In this document: in pieces, positions 1 to 15,300 of the stretch
How the letters are laid out: every line of letters starts with the position of its first letter
Numbering within the stretch: position 1 is the first letter of the stretch
NCBI RefSeq assembly: GCF_051622035.1
Contig: NC_135365.1
Coordinates: 7,223,501 to 7,287,500 of the forward strand
DNA length: 64,000 nucleotides
Reading direction: 5' to 3'
Source: Arctopsyche grandis
Taxonomy: Eukaryota; Arthropoda; Insecta; Trichoptera; Hydropsychidae
The notes under the pieces: model-generated
Seen by the model: only the letters and a program-made list of their open reading frames with translations
What the model was told of the DNA's origin: nothing
Database searches by the model: none
Program-made: the position numbers and the translations under genes

Positions 1-50
1 TGTTTTTAATATTTTAAATTTGATATAATACAATTGTATTCATTTTGCAG

Positions 51-2911
<2,861 letters not shown>

Positions 2912-3103
2912 TGAAAAAGTACAATGCTTGCGTCTTAATTTAATAAAAATGTTTGCATATGTTTAGATATAAAGTATTAAAAATTTATTAAACATGTGAC
3001 AATATCAAAATTTAGAACAGATATGTAGGTATAATTTTTTTTACCAGACAGTTATAATGTGTGTGTAACGAAATATTACCATATTTATAAAATTGTCTTT
3101 TAC

Positions 3104-3109
3104 AATAAA
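3104..3109 (+). terminator. Poly(A) signal of P450 copy A
   Basis: AATAAA about 195 bp after the stop codon. The 3' UTR sequence 2912-3100 is alignable with the 3' UTR of copy B, so the duplication includes the 3' end. Confidence 0.5.
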
Positions 3110-4086
3110 TATGTTTATTCATAATTTCATAATGAATACTTTTTTAAACCTTCAAAATTCACTTGAGTTTAAAAAAAAAATTCCTCTCATTATTGCATTT
3201 TTCTAAGTATGGCACTTCACTTACTTCTATAAATTTAATATGATAATATGTGAACTCTTACTTACATATTAAACCAATGATTTAGCTATAATAATAAAAT
3301 AAAACTGTGATGATAAGAATAAAAATAATATTCATTCAAGTACATATGTATATATATAAAAATACGCATTATAAAAAATAAATATATAGGGTGTTTGGTA
3401 GCTAAGTGCAAAGTCTTACGGTCCAAAGTCTTACGGCTTTTTTTTTAATTTCATTTTTAAAGATTTTTAGTAAAAACACCAAAATCTCACAGTTAATTGC
3501 TAATACTGCCCAAGTTAAAAGTGGAATGTTAGTCAGTTATTATTTTTTTTGTTTTTATAATGTTTATTCAATTAAATAAAAAAAACCATCTATGCATATC
3601 AACAGAAAAAAATAATAGAGGCACCATAAGTTGTCAAAAGTTTGTCAAGTAGGAAAAATCTAATATTTTTTGTATTTAAAAAAATAGCAATTTTTTTTGA
3701 GTGATATAACCTATTTAAAAACATGCCTGTTTATTGCCCTTTCTTTTAACATATCACTCATGCAGATGTCTTGCCAATTATCAAAATTAAGGTGTAAACC
3801 TAGACAGAGGCCGTCATTCTCAAGTGACTTTTATATTATCGTCTAATGTCAAATAAAACAAAAATTTTATAAAATCATTTATTGTTTATATTCAGATGCT
3901 GATTTCAAATGCATACTAGAGGCCTTCGTCTCACTTCCATTTTGGTAATTTTGGATTTTATCTCTGCTTCATGGTTTATAAGATTTTTGTATTTTTCTGA
4001 TTATCTGCTATTTTGTAATTATTTTTTTAGTACATTAAGGAAACTGAATAAGGATAGTTTTATAAATCATTCCAGTTATCTTTTTA
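3110..4086. other. AT-rich spacer, no gene seen
   Basis: Low-complexity AT-rich DNA with poly-A/poly-T runs. A small direct repeat of AAGTCTTACGG sits near 3411-3436. I see no splice-bounded exon or protein motif. Confidence 0.5.
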
Positions 4087-4141
4087 ATTGTAAGTTTGAA
4101 TTTAAATTTTTTGTAGTGCCATTTTAATTTATTTTTATTTT

Positions 4142-4860
4142 TTAATTATTTAAATTGGCACACATACAGAATAAAATATAAAATAAATCAGTACAGTGAG
4201 ACAAAAAAGCTATAAATATAAATGAAAATATTATATTCCAAGTACAGTGAGCACCACATGGTAATATAATATACAGAAAACAATAAAATACAAAATACAA
4301 AAACATATTAAAAATAATAAATAATGAATGACAATGAAGGCAAAGAAGCAAATCAACCACAGAGTTGCTTCTTCACCTCAACCCTAACTAAGTACTGAAA
4401 GAGTCAGCAAAAAAGTCGGGGCAATCATCCATACCATCATAATGACGGCATATCCGTGCAATTGCACTATTAAATTATGTGATGTTATGACAAATTGGTG
4501 GATAGAAAAGATTTGTACATCTGTTGAATCGGGCATTAACGTTAAAATTAATTTCATTCAAAAAGTATGTGTCAAGGACACCATTAACTATCTTGTATAA
4601 AGCAACAAATCAGAAACCTTTCTGCGGTGAGAAAAACTTTCGATCTTAAAATAAGAGAGTTTGTCATTATATATAAGTTGGTAACAATCGTACAAGACCA
4701 GTCTTATGGGATAAATGACGCAGAAAACGCTTCTGAATTGTCTAAATCACTAAACGATCTACATATATCAGTTTGGTAATAAGGAGACCATATGACTGAA
4801 GCCTAACTCCATATTGCTGCGAACTAAGCTGTTTACTTTTTAATTGAGCGGTACATATGT
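4142..4860 (-). mobile_element. Decayed non-LTR retrotransposon, C-terminal end of ORF2
   Basis: Read on the minus strand with frameshifts, it gives phrases typical of the C-terminus of CR1/L2/Jockey-type ORF2: IQKRFLRHLSHKTG, then LLYKIVNG...DTYFLNEINFNVN, then NSAIARICRHYDGMDDC. An AT-rich 3' UTR follows towards 4142. Compare IEKVQKAFLRFLYKK in the intact LINE of this window. It is 5'-truncated and full of stops, so it is not functional. Confidence 0.6.
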
Positions 4861-5560
4861 ATGTAAGAGGTACATATGTATGTAAAAAATGGAACGCTAT
4901 TTTGAAATTTTACCAAGGTCATTCGGTAGAACAGGTTATTTTTTTGCTAAAAATCAAGAGCTACAAAAATAATATCAATTTAATTTCACCATTTGCTGAT
5001 GACAAACATGACTATTAAAAAATAATGGCCTAAAAAGTTCCGCTAATACTATTCAAATCGTGGCGTGTGTATTATGCTGCGTACGGACCAAACCAACGAC
5101 GAATTTGGTCCAACGAATTAAACAGCAGGATTAAACCAGTAGCGTACAAAATATCGAAATAAAAATTAAATTTAAAAATTGAAATTAAATATCAAAATTA
5201 AAAATATTATTATTATATTAAAATTAAATTCAAATATCAAAATAAAATCATAATCAATATATTAAAATTAAAATAAAATATTGAAAGTTAAAACAGAACA
5301 TGCCCAATTTAAATAAATTTTCGAGATTGACCTAAAATTAGATCATCAACAATCACATACAGATAATCCTCGACTTTTGTTTGTCGAAGATGCTTTGACT
5401 TACGTAGATGCGCACTAAGATCGAAAAAAAAATCAAAGAATTATTATTTTTACTTCCCCGTAATGCGCAGCTACTGAGCATATATTATGTGTAAGTATGG
5501 GTGACGTCTTCGATCTCTTCAACCCGAGACGTTGTCGGTTTTATCAAAGGAAATTTTTTT

Positions 5561-5707
5561 GTCTTCAATTGTTTCTCTCGTCGTAATAAATCAATTAATT
5601 AAATCATTTCAGAGGTAAATTTTATCGGATAATGTCTTCAATTGTTTCTCTCGTCGAAATAAATCAAATAATTAAATCCATCTCAGAGGTAAAATTTATC
5701 GGATAAT
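5561..5707. repeat. Two tandem copies of a 73-bp unit
   Basis: Two direct copies (5561-5633 and 5634-5706), each starting GTCTTCAATTGTTTCTCTCG and each holding a CAGAGGTAAA segment near its end. They differ at only a few positions. They lie in the left arm of the composite element. Confidence 0.85.
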
Positions 5708-6141
5708 GTGTGATTATTAATTTTATTTCGACGAAAGAAAAAAAAACCCTTTGACAAATCACCGACATTTTTTTTGTTAAATATTTCATCGACGGCGAAA
5801 CACATTGGTGTATCGTGACGACTTATAAGAAACAATAACAAGGTTTTTTTCGCTCGTAATTATAATATTTCTCTGGTTGTAATGCATAATATAAGCATTT
5901 TCTATCAAAATGTACGAGGCCTTAAATCTAAACTGGATGAATTAGGTTCTAACTCGGCTATTCAATGTGCTGACATCCTGGTACTAACGGAAACCTGGCT
6001 TGACGACTCTGTGCATGATTCTTTTTAATTTACATTAATGACATCTCAAAAATAATTAAGTATTCAGACTATCTTTTATTCGCCGATGACCTTAAGCTTT
6101 TTAAGACAGTTAAGTCTCATAGTGACGCAGCCCTTCTCCAA

Positions 6142-6915
6142 TTGGACTTAGATGCGCTGTCAAGTTGGTCTGTCGATAATAAATTATTTTTTAGCATTCA
6201 AAAATGCTGTGTTCTCAATGTGACAAGATCTTCAAATCGCTTGATTTATCCATATCGCCTAAGTGGTGTTGAATTAAAGTTTGTAGATGAATATTGTGAT
6301 TTGGGGGTCTTGTTCTCGAATAATTTTCAATTTAAACGACACATAGACAATATTTGTTTGCGTGCAACAAAAATGCTGGGATTCTTACTAAGAGTTAGCA
6401 AACCTTTCCAGAGTACGTTGGTGCTTAAAATTCTTTATGAATCTTTAGTACGTAGTATTCTAGAATTTTCTTCTATTATATGGAATCCTACCCATATAAC
6501 TCATTCATTGAAGATTGAGAGAATCCAAAAACGGTTTCTCAGATATCTTTATTTGAAACAGTGTGGTTATTATCCTTGGCTATATCCTAGTGCATTCCTA
6601 TTAGGGGCGTTAGGCTTCAACTCATTGGAGTCTCGTCGGAATATGTTACTGGGAAGACACTTTTTTAAGCTGTTGAATGGGATAATACACAATCGTCAGG
6701 TTCTAAAGGAATTTAGGTTTAATGCACCTTGTAAATTCAGGGACTTGAGAAATCGTGATTTGTTTGTTCCTCCTGTGGCTCGCACAAATATGTTGTCAAC
6801 GGCTCCTATATCTAGAGCGATATATCTGCTTAACAGGATTTCTGGTGAAATTGACCTCTTCAATATAAAATATACTAATCTGGTTGAGTGGTTGTTGAGG
6901 AATGCCAGTGGTTGA
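6142..6915 (+). pseudogene. LINE ORF2 C-terminal remnant (RT thumb and C-terminal region)
   Basis: An open stretch of 257 codons homologous to the last third of the intact ORF2 at 10717-13638. Corresponding phrases include IERIQKRFLRYLYLKQCGYY (intact: IEKVQKAFLRFLYKKEYGYY) and APISRAIYLLN (intact: APIPRAIRLLN). In the same frame upstream lies the FADD of the RT catalytic site. With the front of ORF2 deleted it cannot give an active enzyme. Confidence 0.8.
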
Positions 6916-7063
6916 TTTTGCCTATTATAAATATTAATGATTGTTATTACTTTATCTATGTTTTTTCTTTTTTTTATGATTTTATGATTTTAATGATGTT
7001 GTGTTAATATTGTTATTATTATAAGTTATTATTACTGTTATCATGTTATTATTACTGAATGAC

Positions 7064-7106
7064 CGGCCACAGCGACGCGTTGGAGATCTCTGTAATGTCA
7101 CTGTGG
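7064..7106 (+). other. 3'-terminal hairpin of LINE
   Basis: GCCACAG pairs with CTGTGGC; the apical part reads GCGTTGGAGATCTCTGTAATG. A TAAA-repeat tail follows directly. The same architecture recurs at several other LINE and SINE ends in the window. Confidence 0.7.
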
Positions 7107-7619
7107 CTAATATGTTAAATAAATAAATAAAAAATAAAAAAAATATCGTCGTAATTCAAAACATTGTTGTAATTCAAAACATCAACGATGATCTAATTTT
7201 AGCTCAATCTCGCTCGTTAGCTTAATTTTGATATTCAATTTAAATTTTTTTTATTTCATTTTTATTTCGATATTTTGTACGCTACTGGTTTTAAAAGTTG
7301 GCCCAAAATCTTCGTTGGTTAAATATTTCCGAAGGGGGAAACACAGTAGTGTATCGTGACGACTTATAAGAAACAATAACAAGGTTTTTTTCGCTCGTAA
7401 TTATAATATTTCTCTGGTTGTAATGCGTTTTGTCGTAATTCAAAACATTGTTGTAATTCAAAACATCAACGATGATCTAATTTTAGCTCAATCTCGCTCG
7501 TTAGCTTAATTTTGATATTTAATTTCAATTTTTTTATTTAATTTTTATTTCGATATTTTGTACGCTACTGGTTTTAAAAGTTGGCCCAAAATCGTCGTTG
7601 GTTTGGTGCGTACGGACCA

Positions 7620-8452
7620 TTACATAAATAATAAATTATAGTTGTTTTTTAATCACACATACATACATATGTACATTACTATTCGGTAAGTTGTTTTTGA
7701 TGTAAATTTTTCTAGTATAAGTAGGGCGAACAACCGAGGAGAGTACAAACAAGATACAAAATTTAATATAATATTCGATGTCCAAGCGCCGTAGGCGATT
7801 TTTTCTGAATTTGATTTTTTTCTGAAACGTGTGAAATTAACAAATAAAACAACTATAAAAAATATTGTGGGATTTTATGTGTGTGAGTGAATTATGTAAT
7901 GAGTAATGTTGAGGAGTTATGTACAAACAGTGGTACACATGAGTGTACACTGTTTGTGAGTTGGCAGAAGTGTGACACCAACTGACAGTGAGTAGTCGAG
8001 CCGCTAGCCGGACGGCTACCGGTAGGTGCGTACGCGCATGTGTGTATACTTAATGTACAATAAACGTACATTGATGGACCAACATCGTCTTTGATTATCT
8101 GTCCCGCAATCCTCCCTATATCTTTGAACTCTACAATATTATATTTAATATTTTATCTTGTTTTTTTTTTTTCTTTTAAAAAGTAGTATAATTTTTTTCA
8201 GAACGCATATTCCTTAAGTGGAAAATATTGAATTTGAGGTGGAAAACCTGTAAAAAAAATATATTGTATATTGATTGGATATTCAATAAATATATTGTAT
8301 TGGATTGGATAGTACAGAAATATAAATATTTAATAAGATAATGACATTAAATAAAAACAATAAAAATTTTTTAAAAAATCAACAAAGAATAATACCGAAG
8401 AGAAAATATTCAAACCACTCAAAATATATGAAAATAAAACAAACAACAGAAA
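7620..8452. other. AT-rich spacer with a possible solo LTR at 7907-8135
   Basis: The segment 7907-8135 begins TGTTGAGGAGTTATG, contains AATAAACGTACATTG, and ends ACTCTACA, which resembles a short LTR, but I find no target duplication. It is enclosed by an inverted repeat of about 27 bp (7749-7775 against 8135-8162). The rest is AT-rich with no gene evidence. Confidence 0.35.
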
Positions 8453-8456
8453 ATAT

Positions 8457-8834
8457 TGTAGCGTATGCTAAAAGGAGCCGCTGTCATAATTGGTTTTCGA
8501 GGATTATCACCAGGCTAAGTGCAAGTAGGCTAAATTGGCTAAACAATGACCACCGAATTAGTAACGGCACCCGGTCCCTTCTCAGAAGTGACAGCGATAG
8601 CATGGGACTGAGTGTCGTGGGAATACATATCTGGTACGTGACTATAACAATAGGTAAACAAACGTGTGGAGGAAGATACCCTGAGCGACCTGTCTTTTAT
8701 AAGGGGGTATTCCATACCATATCAAGGGATTCTGTACGGAGCACTGGCGGTGCGTGTATCTCCCGAATCACCAATAAATGCTGTGAAACGACTTTGGCCT
8801 TTTACTTGGATCCTCCACCCACCCCTACGCAACA
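8457..8834 (+). mobile_element. Solo LTR, Gypsy-like
   Basis: A 378-bp TG...CA block with a perfect 4-bp target duplication, ATAT, at 8453-8456 and 8835-8838. Its 3' part (AATAAATGCTGTGAAACGAC to CCTACGCAACA) is nearly identical to the inverted solo LTR at 1045-1426, which confirms the family. The open frames crossing it are accidental. Confidence 0.75.
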
Positions 8835-8839
8835 ATATT

Positions 8840-9200
8840 AAAAAAAAAGGAAGAACTATAAAAACCCATTTATTTTAAGGAAATCGTCAAGTTTATTTTA
8901 AAAAAAGTTTAAGTTACTAGAAGTTACTAATTCATTGGATACACTATTCTAAACTGTAACCACTCAATTTTTTAAAAGAAGGATTCTCTTATATATGTAT
9001 TATAAAATTCTTCTGTGCATCACTGGGCGTACAAAACGGGACAAATCAAACAATTTTACGAAAACGACCGGACGAATGCAAAGCGCGTAAAACACGGAAC
9101 TGTACCGGCCAAAACGAAACGTATGGTCACCCTAAGAACAAGTTAATTTTATGTATGGTCAGGGCAGTTTGTTGAGTGGATGGGGGTTTTTGTTTGCATT
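8840..9200. other. Upstream region of P450 copy B
   Basis: Non-coding. GC content rises slightly at 9020-9130, with no recognisable repeat. It presumably holds upstream control sequences of the P450, but no specific site is supported. Confidence 0.3.
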
Positions 9201-9201
9201 T

Positions 9202-9208
9202 TATAAAA
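9202..9208 (+). promoter_or_regulatory. Candidate TATA box of P450 copy B
   Basis: TATAAAA lies 94 bp before the start codon, in an otherwise mixed-composition stretch. A start site near 9230 would give a leader of about 70 nt. The start codon context AAGAAATGG is good. This is position and motif only. Confidence 0.35.
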
Positions 9209-9301
9209 TTTTCTGTTAGTTGATAAATAAAATCTTTGCGAACGTCACGCCACGGTTACTAGATTAAAGTCTTGATTCTAAATAGTTTTAAATTTTAAGA
9301 A

Positions 9302-12300
9302 ATGGCTTTCAATTGGTGGGACGCGTTTCTATTGGCGATAGGCTTCGTTGTTATATTTTCTGCATACGGATATTGGGAAAGTGGTTATTTTAAACGAAGA
9401 GGAATAAAAAATATTCCATTTGATTTTCCGATTGTGGGAAATATGTTTGAGCAGCTTATAGGCAAAGAGCATTTAATGGATGTCATTTTTAAAGTATACA
9501 ATGCTTTTCCAAATGAAAAGTGAGTCATCTTTCTTATAATATTATATATGTATTCGCGGCCGGGCTATAGTGAGTGGACGTGTTTGTGCGCGCTCTCGGT
9601 TATTACTAACGCCAGCTGTCTCTACACTTTAGAACCACTAATAGAAGCCAGGAATAACAACAAGGAGCTAGGAGGAGCTCTTGGTACATCGCAGCGTCCG
9701 TATCAACATTGTATTTCGTATCTAAAGGTGTACGCCGTTGTACTGCGAACGATATACGTATTGTTGCATTTACGTGATGGGCGATTGTTGTCGCATGTGG
9801 CGCGATCTTTTTTTCGATGCGATAAACCGTATCGAAAAGAGATTTGCTGCTTTGGAGTTGTTACTTCAAAGTTCAGCCTCAAGAGGCGATGTCCCTCATC
9901 TTTCTGTTTCCCCTGTTGCTAATGCAGCTACGGTGAACGGTGGCTCCAGTCAGAAGAAGAGGAAGAGGAAGGGACGCAAATCTGATGGTGCTACCAATCC
10001 TCCTTTTGTCCCCTCTGCACCTAGAGTCAATATGCGCCGCTTATCCCTGTCTCGGGACGGTGGAAAGTCTGTATACGGACTTTTGGCTGCCACACCATCG
10101 AATAAGCAACTACCACTACGTCGGCGGAATTTTGAAGTTGGGACGGCTGTTTCCAGTAGTATCACTGCAGCTAGAAGACTCATCCACATTCATGTATGGA
10201 AGCTCTCCTTGGATACTTCCTGCGATGCTGTACGAACTCATGTTCGAGCCATCTGTGGAGGCGTGGATGACATAGAGGTGTTATCACTAAAAGCACGTGG
10301 AGACTATGGATCTTTTAAGATCTCTGCCCCTGCTTCTGTGGCTGGCCTGCTTTTTTCTGCTGATTCTTGGCCTGCTGGGGTCCACTTCGGCAGATTTAGG
10401 GACTGGAGAAATAATACTAAGAGTAATATTAACTCTACTTCCACTACTAGTAACACTACCTCCTCTCCGTCTGTTTCTCAACTTAATCCATCGGTTGCTG
10501 TATCTCCAAACGTTACGTTTGCTGATGTTTGTTCCGGAGCTGCTGGGAGCATGACACCAACTGTTAATACTCTTTCGACTACAAATGCTAAGAGTGGTGA
10601 TACAACTATGTCTACTGTCGCATCATCGACTATTTCATCTGTTCCTCAGTGTCGTGATTCTACAGTGACCGTATTGCCTTCTTCTTCTTCTTCCGTTTTA
10701 TCTCCGCTGGCAAGTCTTGCGACTTCAAATCAGTCATTTCTTGTTCCAAAAAGACTCACGCGCCAGACTGAGAGATCGAAAAATATCAATCTACTACCAA
10801 AACGTACGCGGTCTCAGGACCAAGGTGGCCGCGTTTAATACGGCGATTTATTCTATTGTCGATGATATGGTGGCGTTAACTGAAACATGGTTAACGCCAT
10901 CATTTTTTAATTCGGAGTTCTTTGATTCTTCGTGGACAGTGCATCGTCGGGACAGAGAGCAACGACGTGGTGGGGGTGTTTTATTTGCTTCTCGTGTCTG
11001 GTTGCGGTCTGTCAGGTTGAAGAACTTTGAAACTCCTTCTGGCGAGGACTTATGGGTGAGAGTTGATTTTGTATTTGCGAGAGTTTTTATTTGTGTTGTT
11101 TACATTCCGCCCGCTGCGAAAGACGATGTATATGAGTTATTGTTTGCAAATATGATGAATGTACGTGATTTCATAAATGAACGTGACATATTATTAATAA
11201 TGGGTGATTTTAATATGCCTAGTGCCAATATTCATGTCCGCAATAAATTTAATTTTGTTATTTCCTATTGCGACCTAGTACAGGTTGGTTCACCCATTAG
11301 TCCAAGTAAGCTTGATATTATGTTGGTGAATGAATCCAATGTGTCAGCAACGATGATCCTATGCCCAAAAGGAACTGCGATCATCCCTGAGGACCTATAT
11401 CATGATGCATTACAAATTGAGCTTCTGTTTTTGTCTTCTGTGAGACCTGTTTCAGCTTGTTCATCTGTTGGGATTCCTTCATCACGGTGGAATTTTGCTC
11501 GCGTTGATTCTGAATTGGTTTATAATGAGGTTCGTTCTATGGACTGGCGCCAAATGTACCTCATGAATACTGGTGATGCTGTTGAATTTTTGTATAACAC
11601 ACTATATAATATTTTTGACAGTTATGTTCCTCGGTTCATCAGTTATCCTAATTTAGAACTACATCGTCGGGTTTTTCCACCGTGGTTTGGGTCCAAACTT
11701 ATAACTGATGTTCGTGCAAAATGGTTGTCTCATAGAAGATGGAAACGTAGCCAATCATTTCGTGACTATGAGAAATTTCGGATTCTTAGGAAGATCGTGA
11801 AACGTGGTGTGAGTGAGCGTTATACCCTCTATCTCAAAGAGATGGAGAGTGCTATCGCTAGTAATCCTCACCACTTTTTCAGATTTATTAAGAGTAAGCA
11901 TATTTCACATGGCCTTGAGCATTCGTTCTCATTTAATAATAAAAGTTGTGTCGGTCCTGAGATCGCTAAAGCTTTTGCTAGTTTTTTTAGCTCTGTATTT
12001 GATCAGAGATCACCATCCCTTGATGCTAATTTGGCTTCCCAAATTGGTACTGAAGGTGTTATTATAGACATTCCGCGGGTCTCGCTTGGAGATGTTAGGA
12101 TAGCAATTTTGAAGCTGAAAGGGTCTGTTGGGCCTGACGGTGTGCCCCCTGACGTATTAAAGGCATGCTGTAATTCGCTCTTAGAGCCTCTTCAGTTTAT
12201 TTTTAACCTTATTCTGGATTCTGGTAATTATCCTGAAAAATGGAAATTATCTAGAGTCATTCCCATTCATAAAAGTGGCTCTAAAAATGAGGTTGAAAAT

Positions 12301-15300
12301 TACAGACCTATTGCTATCATCTCGGCTATTCCCAAAATTTTCGATAATATCCTTCACCGTTTGATTCTTTTGCAGTTCAAAAGATTGTTGTGTGATGAGC
12401 AGCATGGTTTTTCACCATGTCGTTCCACTACCACTAATCTTGCCTGCTTTTCATATTATACCATGTCTAAAGTTGACCGTGGACAACAAGTTGATGTAGC
12501 CTACTTTGACTTTCGAAAAGCATTTGATCTTGTCAACAATGACGCTCTTATGATCAGATTAGCTGAAGTGGGCTTTTCTCCACGTCTTCTTAAACTCTTT
12601 GCTTCTTATCTTAGTGATAGGAAGCAATTTGTTAGATATGGTATTTATGAATCTCCTTCATTTTTTACGCGATCTGGTGTAACTCAGGGGTCCACCTTAG
12701 GCCCTTTACTATTTACAATAGTCATTAATAACCTCCCAAAAGTACTACGCAATGCTTCATGTCTCTTGTTTGCTGACGACGTTAAACTATTCTTTGCTGT
12801 TAAGGATGAGAGGCAAGCCTCTCTCCTTCAAGCTGATATTAACGCTGTTTTAGAGTTCAGTTCCAGTTTAGGGCTTGAACTGAATACTAGTAAATGTGCT
12901 ATTATGAGTTATGGACGTGCGAATTCGCTCTATTGTCACGGATATTCCATTGGATCCGTATTGTTGAAGCGCGTGGAATCAATGGTCGACTTGGGTATCA
13001 CTTTTGATCCTCAATTCACCTTTCACAACCACATCAAGACAATCGCTGACGTTTCCTTTCGTCGACTTGGATTTGTCTTGAGATATGCTAGATTATTCTC
13101 CAACCCCTTGTCTTCTCGCTTGCTTTTCAACTCGCTTGTTAGAAGTAAGCTAGAGTATAATGCAATTGTGTGGAATCCGCACGAAGCAAACTACTCTCTT
13201 ATTATAGAAAAAGTGCAAAAAGCATTTCTTCGTTTTCTTTATAAGAAAGAGTATGGGTACTACCCATATCTCTATCCTACTCCTTTCCTTTTGGGCATGC
13301 TTGGGTATAATTCCCTTGAACTTCGGAGAAACTTCTCGTTAATTCGTTTCGTTCTCCAGCTATTGCGTGGTAATACGTCATGCCCGTTGTTGCTGGAACA
13401 GTTGGGACTTTATGTCCCTAATAATTATGTGCGTGGTAGACATCATCATTTAATGGTTGTACCTGCTGCTCGCACAGTTCTTTTTCGAATGGCTCCTATT
13501 CCAAGAGCTATTCGACTTCTCAATGAAATCGTTGCTGCTGTCCCTGAATGTGATATTTTCCACCTTGGGGAGCGTAGATTGTCGGATATTATCTTAACAT
13601 ATTTATCTGGTAACCTGCGCTCATCATTACTTTCTTAATTTGAATGTGATGAATGAGTGGAATCTTAATCTACTCTCTTCCATTTGGGCCTCGCTGTGAT
13701 TTTATTTTTTATTCATATTTTGTTTTATTTTATTTTATTTTTTCTTTCTCTTTTGTACATTTTTATATACTATTTTAATTTTGATCAGTGTAAACAAAGA
13801 ATGGGATTTATGGATTTTATTTTTAATTTTTACACTTTTGTTATTTTTTTTTTTCTCTCTGAATGATGTATTATTTTCCTTTTGTTACTTTTTTTGTAAT
13901 TTTATTTTACCATGTTTTCTGCTTTTGCTTTTTTCCTTTATTTACAGTTTACTTGTTTTTATATCATGTTTTTATATATTTTTCAAATGTAGGCCATTGT
14001 GGCGCATTAGGTTCTTCCTGTAATGCCACAATGGTCCAAAACTATTAAATAAATAAATAAATGTATTGTACTTTTATATATGTACTTATGTATATTCTTA
14101 TAATATTCTATATGTATGTATTTATAATATTCTTAATATTTATTGTACGTATGATACTAAAGGCGTGGCGATTTATTCAAATTTTGTCGGATAACCAGTT
14201 TTGTTTATCAAAACTTTGGTGACGAAACTTTGGTTAACAAAATTTTATCAACTCAGACATTTTTATATTATGAGTAGAGATCGGCGTTGGATGGATGCTT
14301 TTCAATAGACCGGTTAGTGTTCAATAGTTGACAATAGTTAACCATTTTTTGTGCGAAAAGCATCCATCCAACACATTTTTAAAAAAAAATTCTTTCAACA
14401 CCGTAATTCCGGTATTCAGACTAGTTTCAGCACCGGGATTCACGGTTCCAGAAAGCACCGGGATTTCGAGATCCAGGTTTCCAGGATCCCGCGATAGGAA
14501 GCCTTGGAAACTAGCTAGTACTTATTAAATTGCACAATTTATTGCCCGAAAGATCGCTGCGTCTATGAATCACTTATTAAATTTTAACATTTCGAGTAAT
14601 AATATGACACCAATTACGCAGGTATGTAGGATTTATGACAGTCAATAAAAGTGTTATTATGTTAAAAGATTTGGAAGTCATAAAACAGACGACTATTAAG
14701 AATTTCGATAATTTTGCAAGTCACGCCGCACATATTGATGATAACTTCGATCCCATAATAGGAAGAAATTTATTGTTTATTACAGGTAATATTTTTTTAA
14801 CTTCTACAATTTAGAACCACTGGTTCTTAACTACTAACTTAAAATAAGCTCGACGGCAAAAAAAATTGTCAATTTATATTGTCAATCATTACTTTTTTTT
14901 TCTCTCCTGCTTTCTTGGACAATGGAGAGGTGATATTTTATGGTGGAAACTCGACCGCCGATCTCTGCTTAAAACAGTTACATCAAATTTACATGAGTTA
15001 GTGAAAATTACTCAAACCTTCAAAATCTATCAATGCTTTAGAGCAGATCATCGAGTTTAGAATTTAGAAGATATTTTTATATCATCATCGTCATTTACAA
15101 CCATTCACTATCTACTGCTGGACAAAGACCTCTCCGACACGCTTCCATTCGTCTCTGTTTTGTGCAACTCTCATCCATCTCACGGTGACACGACAACTCG
15201 TTCACAGATTTTCCGTAAACCGATGATGCGCTCCAGGCATTACGTATACGGCCATCTCTTTCTCACCCCGTCTGTTCACCATGATCTCGTTTACTCTGCC

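Larger units (their letters stand above)
5886..7144 (+). mobile_element. Internally deleted LINE (CR1/L2-like)
   Basis: The copy starts with the beginning of an endonuclease domain (SIFYQNVRGLKSK, then LVLTETWL, which carry the family's Asn and Glu residues). It jumps at about 6028 straight into the reverse-transcriptase FADD motif (6080-6091) and runs to the ORF2 stop at 6915. Thus most of the endonuclease and the front of the RT, roughly 2 kb by comparison with the 9555-14060 copy, are absent. The 3' UTR ends with a hairpin (7064-7106) and a (TAAA)n tail. It interrupts the first unit of a tandem dimer (see 5079-7618). Confidence 0.8.
5079..7618. repeat. Composite inverted-repeat element split by a LINE
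   Basis: The ends are inverted: left GCGTACGGACCAAACCAACG, right CGTTGGTTTGGTGCGTACGG. Inner arms also pair: AACCAGTAGCGTACAAAATA (left) with TATTTTGTACGCTACTGGTT at about 7270 and 7557. The right side holds a tandem dimer of about 290 bp. The second unit is 7323-7604. The first is cut in two, 5775-5885 and 7145-7322, by the inserted LINE. It is probably a non-autonomous DNA transposon; the superfamily and exact borders are unclear. Confidence 0.6.
9555..14060 (+). mobile_element. Full-length LINE (CR1/L2-like) in P450 intron 1
   Basis: A 4.5-kb non-LTR retrotransposon flanked by a 7-bp target duplication, ATGTATT (9548-9554 and 14061-14067). It has a GC-rich 5' start (CGCGGCCGGG), ORF1, an overlapping ORF2, an AT-rich 3' UTR, a 3' hairpin at 13992-14034 and a short (TAAA)n tail. 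Both ORFs are open, so this is a young, possibly active copy. It lies in the same orientation as the host P450. Broken relatives lie at 416-2068 and 5886-7144. The clade is inferred from the RT, the lack of poly(A) and the ORF1 type. Confidence 0.88.

Noticed and set aside
5561-5707. CRISPR-like repeat
   Set aside because: Only two directly adjacent 73-bp copies without spacers, in an insect genome.
8341-8878. 166-codon and 70-codon open frames
   Set aside because: They lie across a solo LTR and AT-rich flank, without any protein motif.
9548-10554. Other open frames inside the LINE 5' half
   Set aside because: They are in other frames of ORF1 and lack motifs; ORF1 and ORF2 explain the coding signal.
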